A stretch of DNA of 64,000 nucleotides, from contig JAHEZM010000012.1 of assembly GCA_023251075.1 (NCBI GenBank), positions 42,128-106,127 of the forward strand, written 5' to 3'. This DNA comes from Flavobacteriales bacterium. GTDB taxonomy: Bacteria > Bacteroidota > Bacteroidia > Flavobacteriales_C > GCA-002722245. The notes below the pieces were generated by a model. It had not been told where the DNA came from. It saw only the letters and a program-made list of their open reading frames with translations, and did no database searches. How positions within the stretch are numbered: position 1 is the stretch's first letter; each line of letters starts with the position of its first letter. This document shows, in pieces, positions 56,268 through 64,000 of this stretch. Both the position numbers and the translations under genes were made by a program.

Positions 56268-58175
56268 ATGAAATTCAATTTTTTCCTTCCTCTATGGCTA
56301 TGCTGTGCTTTATTGACATCTAGTGCATATGCTCAGTGCGATTTTAGTATGATCAAAGCATCGATAGTTCCTTCATGCAATGGAGACACTAATGGAAGTA
56401 TTGCACTTACGGGTATTGATAATATCAATACAAGTCAATTGAGTTTTATGGACTGTAATGCAGGAACTTTAGTTAGCGGTACAACCATCGTTGTTAATTC
56501 TGGAGAAATAAAAAGAATAGGAACGACAGCATGGGCAAACATAACGATCAATGGAGGAACACTTATTGTTTGCGGATCAGTGTCGATATTAAATTTAAAA
56601 ATATCAAACGAAGGTGTTCTGGCAAACAATGGTTCTTTATCTGTTAATTGTTCGGTAACTATTCCCGATGGATCTGCAATTATTAATAACAATGGATCGG
56701 TTGCTTTTTATAATCCAGTGAGTGTTTCAGGAACATTATTTAATCTGTATGGCTCAATGGCAACCTATTCTACTTTAACCATTAATTCAGGAGGAGAAGT
56801 GCTAAATAATTCAATCTTCAGTAATGCGGCTTTGGGTACTACATTACCAGATAATTTTGACGAAAATGCTGCCAAGTCATGTTTTGTGGAATGGACTGGA
56901 ACCAATAAAACCGGAAATATTATAACAGGTCTTTCGGCAGGAAATTATACCGCGACTATTAAATGTGGAGCCTGCTCAATTACAAAACAATATAACGTAG
57001 CAGTAAAATCTTCGCCTTCAATAAGTATTTCTTCTAGCAATAATACCGACGCATTAAATTGTAACGGAAGTTTCACAGCTATTGCTATTGGAGGAAAAGC
57101 ACCTTACTATTACCTTTGTTCCGATACTTCGAAGAAGGTAGTTGTATTTAGTAATTCCTCTAACACTTTATGTGCTGGAAAATATACTGTTACTGCTGTT
57201 GATTATGATGGTTGTGGCACCAATAAATTATTTGATATTTTAAATAACATTACACCAGTAGCATCAGCTATTCCTAATGTTTCTGGCTCATCCATTGTAA
57301 CAAATGGTGGCGAAAATAATAATTTAAATGCTCCAGTACCTTTTGTTCCCGAGGGGAATCCAGCCGAGATTCAGCCAGATCAGCTCAATGAGATTATGAG
57401 AAAATCAGGAGAACATCAATTATGGGATTTATCTGCTATAGAAATTTCAAAATTCGCACCAATTGAAATGCCTGATCCGCTTTTACATTCATCAATTTCA
57501 CCGGCCATACTTTTTTCAGATTTTCCTACTCCAATAGGTTCTGTTACTGAAAATAATTTTCAAAAAAGTGAAATGAATATAAATGGTATTGTGTTAAGCA
57601 AGGTTGGTGAATATTTTGTGGAATCAGATGCAAGTGGCGATATACAAACGAATTCAGGTAACAATAGTAACACAAAAAGAATTTGCGTTCGGGAAAAATG
57701 TAAGTATTACACAAGCTCTAGCACAGAGGAAATAGTTGATACTGTAATTGTAAATATCAATAGTTACTATTGGTTCTCACCAAGCAATACAATTACTCCT
57801 ATTTTTATTTATAGAGAAAAAACAAAAATATTTGGAGGAATACATTCTGCGTATTACCAGGAAATAGAGCAAAATCCTGCAAACAATATATTCGATTTAA
57901 ATGTTTTCAAAGAGCAGGTAAATTTAAATGTAACACCCAATCCAACCAGTGGAGGTAATGTTGTAATAAGCTACAACTTGCCTTTTGCTGCTAGTGTGGG
58001 AATTACATTTAGCGGCAGTTCTTCAGGTCTGAAAGATGTTATTCAAAATAATTATCAGGATTTGGGTCAACACAGCTTCAGTTACAACATTGATGATAAA
58101 CTGAGTGGAGCATATACAATCGCACTTACCGTCGACGGAATTCCTCTCAGTAAAACATTAGTTATTAATCGATAA
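56268..58175 (+). CDS. T9SS type A secreted protein with SprB-like repeats
   Basis: 635-aa secreted protein. Signal peptide (1-22, ending AYAQ). A SprB-like repeat opens (PSCNGDTNGSIALTG) and is completed only after some 150 residues (GLSAGNYTATIKC); between them lies a Gly/Asn/Ser-rich stretch of short strands (TINGGTLIVCGSVSILNL ...) that looks like a beta-solenoid insertion. A second SprB-like repeat follows (LNCNGSFTAIAIGGKAPYYYLC). The last 85 residues are a type A C-terminal domain (NVTPNPTSGGNVVISY, SGAYTIALTV, KTLVINR), which targets the protein to type IX secretion and surface attachment. Function may be adhesion. Confidence 0.85.
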   Translation: MKFNFFLPLWLCCALLTSSAYAQCDFSMIKASIVPSCNGDTNGSIALTGIDNINTSQLSFMDCNAGTLVSGTTIVVNSGEIKRIGTTAWANITINGGTLIVCGSVSILNLKISNEGVLANNGSLSVNCSVTIPDGSAIINNNGSVAFYNPVSVSGTLFNLYGSMATYSTLTINSGGEVLNNSIFSNAALGTTLPDNFDENAAKSCFVEWTGTNKTGNIITGLSAGNYTATIKCGACSITKQYNVAVKSSPSISISSSNNTDALNCNGSFTAIAIGGKAPYYYLCSDTSKKVVVFSNSSNTLCAGKYTVTAVDYDGCGTNKLFDILNNITPVASAIPNVSGSSIVTNGGENNNLNAPVPFVPEGNPAEIQPDQLNEIMRKSGEHQLWDLSAIEISKFAPIEMPDPLLHSSISPAILFSDFPTPIGSVTENNFQKSEMNINGIVLSKVGEYFVESDASGDIQTNSGNNSNTKRICVREKCKYYTSSSTEEIVDTVIVNINSYYWFSPSNTITPIFIYREKTKIFGGIHSAYYQEIEQNPANNIFDLNVFKEQVNLNVTPNPTSGGNVVISYNLPFAASVGITFSGSSSGLKDVIQNNYQDLGQHSFSYNIDDKLSGAYTIALTVDGIPLSKTLVINR

Positions 58176-58199
58176 TTCATTTTTAATAATCAAGATATT

Positions 58200-60293
58200 A
58201 TGAAGAATTTAAATACAATATTTTTTCTGCTTTTTTTTGTGATAATTAAAAGTACTCTTCAAAGCCAGTGTGTTAACGGTGGATTAGAGAACAGTAATTT
58301 AAATAATTGGACATTGTATTGGGGTAATGCTTATAATACACCTGTTAATCAAATGTTGGTGGGGAATCCGGGTAGAATCTCAATTACGGATAATCAAAAT
58401 CCTGTGCAAGCTCTGCGAAATGATCCTATCGGTGGTTATCTTGTTGCCACTGAAGGCAGATATTCTGTGAAAATTGGAGATAATAGTATCCAAAATACAC
58501 CTACAAGCACCAAAACTCAAATGGCCGGTTATACTATTAATGTTACTGCTGCAAATGCTAATTTTAAATTTAAATATGCAGCTAGTTTTTGGACAGATAT
58601 AAAAACAACCCAAGGTAGGGAGAATGCATACAATAGTGGGCAGCAGAGACTAGAACCAACATTTTCCTGGTTTATGGTAGCCGGCAATAATCCAGCAGGG
58701 GTTAATTTACCTAATAAAAGTAATGTGTTTGGTGCCACACTAACACCTCAGGCCTTTGTATATGATGGAGATGATGTCAATCAACAAAGTTTTTTTCATA
58801 TTCCTTGGACGTGTGTACAATATAATTTAACCCCATTTATAGGTCAGCAAGTAACAATATTCTTTAAAACAACAAATTGTAATACGGGATCCCACTATTG
58901 TTATGCGTATATAGACGGCTTGTGCGACGACTATATACCAACCCCTTCAATAGCTCTTCCCAATACTGCTTGCGTGAATAGTAACAGTCCTGTTTTATGT
59001 GATATGACATCTAGTACAAAAGAAGAAAGTTTTATTTTAAGTATTCAGGAATGCAGTCAGGATGGTACTATTCTGTATGATTTTCCAGTAGGAGATCTTT
59101 TTGCCAATCAGCAAGCGGGAGTAATCGATATTCGAAACTATTACACGGTACAAAAGAAAATGAAATTTAAATGTAATGCATATTACAAAATAAGATTATT
59201 ATTAAATAATTGTTTTTATACTATGATTGAAGGAACAAAAATAATTAAAATGATTTGTCCAACGGTTGATGCCGGAATTGATAAAACAATATGTTGTAAT
59301 AATTTGCAGTCTGTTCAAATAGGTACGCAAGGCTTATTAGGAAATACTTATAGCTGGAGTTCTGTACCTGTAGGTTTTACAAGTACATTGCCAATAGTGA
59401 ATGTTAATACCAATACTTCAAATACCTACGTTTTAGTAGCTACTGAATCAACGTTGGGTTGCAAGGCTACAGATACTGTTGATATTTTTGTTAATGCACC
59501 ATTAAGTTCTTCAATAGTTTTTAATGCTATTCCTAATCTTAATTGCGGTAATGCTAATTGTAATGAAAATAAATCGTATCCGGTTCCTGCATCTTGCGGA
59601 CCAACATTAACAGCAGTAGCTACAATTAAATATTGTGGAACAAAAATAGAATCGGCAGATTGGAATAAAAAGAAACTTAGTAAATTGAAATATTCATGGA
59701 ATACGGGGGAAACAAGCCAAACGATAGCTGTACGATCAGGCGTCACCAATTATTCAGTAACAATAACTGATGGTTGTTATTCAACAACCTCAACAATAAA
59801 AAATGTAGTTTCGAATGACTATTTCACAAAACCAATTTCTACTATGCTTACTGTTAATGGATGTATTCCATCAGATCCTAAAAGATGGTGGAAAATATTA
59901 GACTTTAATTCCGATGGAACTGCTCCTGCAGAAGGTACAGGTCCAGCATATCATGCATATCGTTATAAATTAAAAATTTGGGACAGATGGGGCCATGTAC
60001 TACGATGTATTGAGGTTTGTGACCCCAATGGTTTTAAAAATGGAGATATTGTTTGGGATGGAAAAGACGATGCGGGTAATGTAGTTCCTATGGGTGTGTA
60101 TAACTATCAGTTATATTTTTGGAATTGTTCTACACCACCTGATGGGCAAGCTTGGAGAACTGTTACCGACTTGAAATTCGTTTGTACCAAGAAAAAATGG
60201 TGGTGTTTTTTTATGGGAGGAGGATGTTGTAAAGGATATTATGAAGTAATAACAAAAACCGATTATATTGAAAAAATAACAGTAATTAGATAG
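58200..60293 (+). CDS. T9SS type B secreted protein with Cys-rich C-terminal insertion
   Basis: 697-aa secreted protein. Signal peptide (1-22), then a jelly-roll-like domain (GGLENSNLNNWTLYWG, residues 25-220) as in choice-of-anchor modules, then PKD/Ig-like segments with paired Cys (ATDTVDIFVNAPL, YSWNTGETSQTI, TNYSVTITDGCYS). The tail is a gliding-motility/CHU_C type B domain (KIWDRWGHVL, VWDGKDDAGNVVPMGVYNY, ending IEKITVIR). Between its last strands sits an unusual insertion of about 50 residues with CTKKKWWC and GGGCC. It starts 24 bases after the type A gene. Confidence 0.82.
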   Translation: MKNLNTIFFLLFFVIIKSTLQSQCVNGGLENSNLNNWTLYWGNAYNTPVNQMLVGNPGRISITDNQNPVQALRNDPIGGYLVATEGRYSVKIGDNSIQNTPTSTKTQMAGYTINVTAANANFKFKYAASFWTDIKTTQGRENAYNSGQQRLEPTFSWFMVAGNNPAGVNLPNKSNVFGATLTPQAFVYDGDDVNQQSFFHIPWTCVQYNLTPFIGQQVTIFFKTTNCNTGSHYCYAYIDGLCDDYIPTPSIALPNTACVNSNSPVLCDMTSSTKEESFILSIQECSQDGTILYDFPVGDLFANQQAGVIDIRNYYTVQKKMKFKCNAYYKIRLLLNNCFYTMIEGTKIIKMICPTVDAGIDKTICCNNLQSVQIGTQGLLGNTYSWSSVPVGFTSTLPIVNVNTNTSNTYVLVATESTLGCKATDTVDIFVNAPLSSSIVFNAIPNLNCGNANCNENKSYPVPASCGPTLTAVATIKYCGTKIESADWNKKKLSKLKYSWNTGETSQTIAVRSGVTNYSVTITDGCYSTTSTIKNVVSNDYFTKPISTMLTVNGCIPSDPKRWWKILDFNSDGTAPAEGTGPAYHAYRYKLKIWDRWGHVLRCIEVCDPNGFKNGDIVWDGKDDAGNVVPMGVYNYQLYFWNCSTPPDGQAWRTVTDLKFVCTKKKWWCFFMGGGCCKGYYEVITKTDYIEKITVIR

Positions 60294-60302
60294 TAATTGA
60301 GT

Positions 60303-60521
60303 ATGAAAAAAATAGGATTAATAACAGTGATTACCTTTGTATTGGTTTCCTGTGAAAAAAAAGTATGTGTAAGTTGTCAGGAGTATAACACCGTTGAAAA
60401 TAAAAGGGTAGGTGAAGTTTATAAAGGATGTGGTCATGATGAAACAGAGGCAATGATTGAAGTATATAAGTTTGATGATTCTGACACAAACACAATGTAT
60501 CTTTGCACAGATCCTCAGTAA
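60303..60521 (+). CDS. Small Cys-rich lipoprotein
   Basis: 72-aa protein with a lipobox (VLVSC, Cys at residue 16) and four more cysteines (VCVSCQEY, KGCGHDE, YLCTD). No recognised family. ATG 60303 is preferred to a TTG two codons earlier. It lies 9 bases after the type B gene and 77 bases before the next T9SS gene, so it likely belongs to the same transcript. It could be a periplasmic or surface partner of the secreted proteins. Confidence 0.72.
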   Translation: MKKIGLITVITFVLVSCEKKVCVSCQEYNTVENKRVGEVYKGCGHDETEAMIEVYKFDDSDTNTMYLCTDPQ

Positions 60522-60598
60522 TATTTTAATTTTATTGCTTTGGATTTTCGATAATTTTAATAGCACTGAAAAACGTTAAACAAAGTAATTTAAAGTTT

Positions 60599-62398
60599 AT
60601 GAGAGGTTTTATTATTATTATTATTTTATGTATCACCTCTCAATATGTTTTTTCACAAAAAGAAACTAATAATTGGTGTTTTGGAAGTGGTATTGAATTA
60701 AGTTTTAATGGGGGAATTCCCACTGTTACCGATGGATCATCATTAGTCAACTATATTGAGAGCAGCGCTAGTATTAGTAATGCTAATGGTGATTTACTTT
60801 TTTATTCTGATGGAATTACTGTTTGGGATAAAAATCATTATGTTATGCCTAATGGCACGGGGTTAAAAGGTGATAACTCCACCTCACAAGTTGCTGTTAT
60901 TATTCAAAAGCCCAATAGTACAAATATTTATTACTTATTCAGTTTAGAAGCTTTAGGGGGTTCTTTGTTTTATTCAATTATAGATATGAATCTTAATGGG
61001 GGATTAGGGGCTGTGAAAGAAAAAAACATTTTTCTTATGGGTGATAATATGACAGAAAAATTGACTGCGGTAAAACATTGTAATAATAGAGATGTTTGGT
61101 TGGTATCTGTAAAATATATAACTGAGTATCCTGTATTATTACCACCTCAATTTTGTTCGTTTTTAATTACACCCTATGGAATAAATTCACCGGTTTTCAC
61201 AGATGCTCCAAATACAGTAAGTAATATAGGTCAAATGAAGGCATCACCCAATGGAAAATATTTAGCTTGGGATGGTATTAATCATGCTTTTTTTGATAAT
61301 TATAATGGTACTGTTTCTAATTTTAAAAACATTCCATCTACTTCGTGGCCTCCGAATATTTTTAATTCTAACTACCTTGTTGAATTCTCTCCAAATAGCG
61401 AAGTACTCTATACGGGTAGTTTTCAAATTGATTTATTAACGAACTCAATATCATATTTTGTAGGTAGTAATGATACTGTAGTTTTAGGTATCCAATTGGC
61501 ATTGAATGATAAAATATATACGTTGTCGGATTCATTCATATATGTAATTAACGATCCTAATATTTTAGGTGTAGGTTGTAATCCTGCAAAAATATCTTAT
61601 AATTCTTTTGGGAAAACACCGTGGGGAGTACCCAACTTCATGTCTTCTTATTTTTATCATCCAAAAGGAGAGTTTACTTATACCGGTGAGTGTACAGGCA
61701 TGATTAATTTCCAATTAAAAAATACTATTGGAATTGATTCGGTACACTGGATTTTTCATGACAATTCTATTTCTAAAAATTGGAATTCGTCTTATTTGTA
61801 TTCACAAGTAGGAACTTATGAAGTGAAATCAGTAGTATATGTTTCAGGAGTGCCCGATACTACCTCTCAATGCGTTTCAATTAATGGTGTTTTCAAAAAT
61901 GTTTTAGGTAAAGACACTTCCATCTGCGTAGGAAATAAGCTTGAAATATTTGTGCCCTATTATGCTGTTGGGAAATATTTGTGGAATAATGGAGATACAA
62001 CATCTTCTTTGATGGTGAATGAAGCAGGTACGTATTCAGTAAAAATAACTAATGCCTGTGGATCATATAGAGATACCATTGTAGTAAATAAAAAATCGTG
62101 CGAAAAGAAAATTCCTTTTTTTATACCGAATGTATTTACTCCTAATGATGATGGACATAATGATGTTTTTCAAATTAAACTTTTAGATTACATTACCAAT
62201 GAAGAAAGCTTAACCTGTGATGTTTTCAATCGTTGGGGAGAACGGGTTGGATTTTATAGAGGCATAAATGGTTCGTGGGATGGAAAAACAGCTGCAGGAA
62301 TTGAATTAAGTAGTGGTGTTTATTATTATCATATAGAATACATTGATGAGAATAATGATAGTATGTTTTTTAATGGTTATATACAATTGATTAGATGA
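60599..62398 (+). CDS. T9SS type B secreted protein with propeller-like and PKD domains
   Basis: 599-aa secreted protein. Signal peptide (1-19, ending VFSQ). Residues 20-340 (NWCFGSGIELSFNGGIP, ANGDLLFYSDGITVWDKNH, KASPNGKYLAWDGINHAFF) resemble the WD40/propeller-like region often found before gliding-motility C-terminal domains. A PKD-like domain follows (GTYEVKSVVYVSG), then AGTYSVKITNACGSY, and a canonical type B domain (PNVFTPNDDGHNDVF, FNRWGERVG, GSWDGKTAAGIELSSGVYYY, GYIQLIR). It is the last gene of the cassette. Confidence 0.88.
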   Translation: MRGFIIIIILCITSQYVFSQKETNNWCFGSGIELSFNGGIPTVTDGSSLVNYIESSASISNANGDLLFYSDGITVWDKNHYVMPNGTGLKGDNSTSQVAVIIQKPNSTNIYYLFSLEALGGSLFYSIIDMNLNGGLGAVKEKNIFLMGDNMTEKLTAVKHCNNRDVWLVSVKYITEYPVLLPPQFCSFLITPYGINSPVFTDAPNTVSNIGQMKASPNGKYLAWDGINHAFFDNYNGTVSNFKNIPSTSWPPNIFNSNYLVEFSPNSEVLYTGSFQIDLLTNSISYFVGSNDTVVLGIQLALNDKIYTLSDSFIYVINDPNILGVGCNPAKISYNSFGKTPWGVPNFMSSYFYHPKGEFTYTGECTGMINFQLKNTIGIDSVHWIFHDNSISKNWNSSYLYSQVGTYEVKSVVYVSGVPDTTSQCVSINGVFKNVLGKDTSICVGNKLEIFVPYYAVGKYLWNNGDTTSSLMVNEAGTYSVKITNACGSYRDTIVVNKKSCEKKIPFFIPNVFTPNDDGHNDVFQIKLLDYITNEESLTCDVFNRWGERVGFYRGINGSWDGKTAAGIELSSGVYYYHIEYIDENNDSMFFNGYIQLIR

Positions 62399-62401
62399 TT
62401 T

Positions 62402-62992
62402 TTAATAAATCTCAATCACTCCTAATCGCATTAACTCTTGATTCAATCGAAAAAGCGGTAGTCCCATTACATTGTAAAAACAGCCATTTATTTTTTCGAT
62501 TCCGATGTAGCCAATCCATTCTTGAATGCCATACGAACCAGCTTTATCGAAAGGCTTAAAAGTATCGATATAATAAGTGATTTCGGCATCAGTTAGTTTT
62601 TTAAAATATACTTCTGTACTTTCAAAAAAAGTAAAAGAAGAATCTTTTTGTTGCAAAGTAACACCTGTAATAACCTGATGCACATTTCCGCTCAAAGTTT
62701 TTAAAATCCCAATGGCATCATTTCTGTCGAGTGGTTTACCGAGAATAGAATGATTGATGTAAACGATAGTATCGGAAGTGATAACGATTTCATCTTCTTT
62801 AAGATCATTTTTGAACACTTCGCCTTTTAGTTTACTTAGAAAAACAGGAACAGCAGAACCTTCCATTCCTTCCGGATAAATTTCATCTACTTCTTGTAAG
62901 CGAATTTCAAAATCTACATTTAATTCTTTTAAAAGCGCTTGTCGGCGCGGTGATTTCGATGCCAATATGATTTTTTTATTTTGCTTTAGCAT
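62402..62992 (-). CDS. maf: Maf-family nucleoside-triphosphate pyrophosphatase
   Basis: 196-aa house-cleaning enzyme that hydrolyses non-canonical or pyrimidine NTPs. ILASKSPRRQALLKEL at the N-terminus, the catalytic-base region VITSDTIVYI (relatives often have ADT), GKPLDRNDA and AGSYGIQEW are all present. The gene lies convergent with the T9SS cassette and 22 bases downstream of the prenyltransferase gene. Confidence 0.93.
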   Translation of the reverse strand: MLKQNKKIILASKSPRRQALLKELNVDFEIRLQEVDEIYPEGMEGSAVPVFLSKLKGEVFKNDLKEDEIVITSDTIVYINHSILGKPLDRNDAIGILKTLSGNVHQVITGVTLQQKDSSFTFFESTEVYFKKLTDAEITYYIDTFKPFDKAGSYGIQEWIGYIGIEKINGCFYNVMGLPLFRLNQELMRLGVIEIY

Positions 62993-63013
62993 ATACTTGG
63001 CGAATTAAAATTC

Positions 63014-63988
63014 TTAAAGAAAAAACGAATAGAAAATACAAGTAGAAAAACCTGCCAACATGATCAATTTAATTTCACTACTAAGCTTGTGAAAATCATT
63101 TTTGTGCTTGGCTTTTCCCAGTGCATAAAATAAGTGACAGAGAGGAAGTGCGATACACACAATTTGAAAAATAGCATTGATTAAACGCAAATCTTCAAAC
63201 ATCATTAATTTGGCTGCAGCAAAAAGAACTAAGGAAATAAAAATGAGTGTAACACTTTGCGCGAGCCTCTTTGTTTTATCGGCTCCTAAAATTACTGCTA
63301 AGGTTCTTGCGTTGGTTTGTTCATCACCTTCAATGTCTTCAATATCTTTAATTATTTCGCGAAGAAAGGTGCTTATAAAAGCAAAGAACGCAAGATAAAA
63401 ACTCCAATCGAACATGAATTGAAACGGATGTCCTAGTCGGTTGAAGCGAATTTCATAATCATATACTTTAAGCAATGCGCCATATTCAAAAGTGATTAAA
63501 ATTAAAGGAACAAAAGCAGCTAAAAGAGCAACGATAATATTTCCTAATAAGGCTGTTTTTTTTAGGCTGGAGGCATAAATCCAAAGCAAAGCGGGCGACA
63601 ATAAATGAAAAATCAAGAAGGCATTATCATTTAATAAATTAGATAAATAGTAGCCCAATGCAATTCCTCCAAGAGTAAGTACCATATATAAAACCCATCC
63701 TATTGTTTCGCTTAGGTGAGTACCAATAATTTTTTGATCGGGTTTATTTATTTCATCGGTTTCCTGATCGTAAATATCATTGATAATATTTCCACCGGCG
63801 GCAATCATCATTATCGAAATAACCAGAAGATAAAAAGCCAAATCGGGTAATTGTAAGCGAAAAGAATTTTCGATAGGGTGGTAATGTTCCAATCCTTTTT
63901 GAAAAACAAAAATTCTGATAACCAACATCAGAATAGCGATGATCAATAAATTGCTCCAGCGAATGAGTTTAAAGAAATGGATTACCAT
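63014..63988 (-). CDS. UbiA-family prenyltransferase
   Basis: 324-aa integral membrane protein with about eight helices. The two Asp-rich motifs of UbiA enzymes are present: NDIYDQETDEINKPDQ (about residues 67-82) and REIIKDIEDIEGD (about 205-217). Bacteroidota members are often annotated as geranylgeranylglycerol-phosphate geranylgeranyltransferases, but acceptor and prenyl donor cannot be told from sequence. The ATG at 63988 is complete within the window; maf lies 22 bases downstream. Confidence 0.88.
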   Translation of the reverse strand: MVIHFFKLIRWSNLLIIAILMLVIRIFVFQKGLEHYHPIENSFRLQLPDLAFYLLVISIMMIAAGGNIINDIYDQETDEINKPDQKIIGTHLSETIGWVLYMVLTLGGIALGYYLSNLLNDNAFLIFHLLSPALLWIYASSLKKTALLGNIIVALLAAFVPLILITFEYGALLKVYDYEIRFNRLGHPFQFMFDWSFYLAFFAFISTFLREIIKDIEDIEGDEQTNARTLAVILGADKTKRLAQSVTLIFISLVLFAAAKLMMFEDLRLINAIFQIVCIALPLCHLFYALGKAKHKNDFHKLSSEIKLIMLAGFSTCIFYSFFL

Positions 63989-64000
63989 GTAAAATCTTTA

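Overview
The window comes from an A+T-rich chromosome of the phylum Bacteroidota, probably a Flavobacteriales- or Sphingobacteriales-like gliding or T9SS-secreting bacterium. Evidence: type IX secretion C-terminal domains (types A and B), SprB-like repeats, promoters of the TTG-N18-20-TAnnTTTG kind, few Shine-Dalgarno sequences, a DUF3467 gene directly after rpoC, DUF4846 and WG-repeat proteins, and the Bacteroidota-type EF-Tu and RpoB N-termini. No insertion sequence, prophage, CRISPR array or replication origin was seen. Genes are densely packed and often overlap by 1-4 bases.

Layout. 1-6423: the 3' part of topB followed by envelope and secreted proteins (alpha/beta hydrolase, WG-repeat protein, DUF2306 membrane protein, a secreted protein with a caspase-like motif pair, DUF4846 lipoprotein). 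6424-10603: an unusual regulatory stretch, a NarL-type response regulator and, convergent with it, a sensor made of two predicted propellers fused to a class III adenylate cyclase. 10747-13596: tRNA-Gly and tRNA-Leu, a DUF1801 protein, and waaA (Kdo transferase) with a barrel-like partner. 13655-23813: an eleven-gene, same-strand nucleotide-sugar block holding WbpA/B/D/E-type enzymes for UDP-GlcNAc(3NAc)A, UDP-glucose dehydrogenase, UDP-xylose synthase, GalE, RfbB and a WbpP-type epimerase, ending in a CpsB/YwqE-type phosphatase. It makes precursors for surface polysaccharide, but no glycosyltransferase, flippase or polymerase lies in the window.

23820-28701: fabD, folE and queD (with a frameshifted small membrane ORF coupled to fabD), divergent from hldD; then a receiver protein, a MerR regulator and an M23 peptidase. 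28824-34548: alaS, a eukaryotic-type SET-domain protein, a DUF417 membrane protein, rpsU, xerC and hpf. 34727-48178: the information-processing core (tRNA Thr-Tyr-Gly-Thr, tuf, tRNA-Trp, secE, nusG, rplKAJL, rpoBC, DUF3467), with a long hairpin between rplL and rpoB. 48316-55873: nagA, a transglutaminase/coiled-coil protein, a TonB-C protein, cystathionine beta-synthase, a LolE-like permease and a NamZ-type lipoprotein.

55878-62398: the most distinctive accessory region. An XRE-type regulator faces a perfect 11-bp inverted repeat and then four genes for exported proteins: one T9SS type A protein, two type B proteins and a small Cys-rich lipoprotein. 62402-63988: maf and a UbiA-family prenyltransferase. 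The best candidates for unfamiliar biology are this XRE/T9SS cassette, the SET-domain protein, the propeller-cyclase fusion, and the phased-repeat leader in front of the response regulator.
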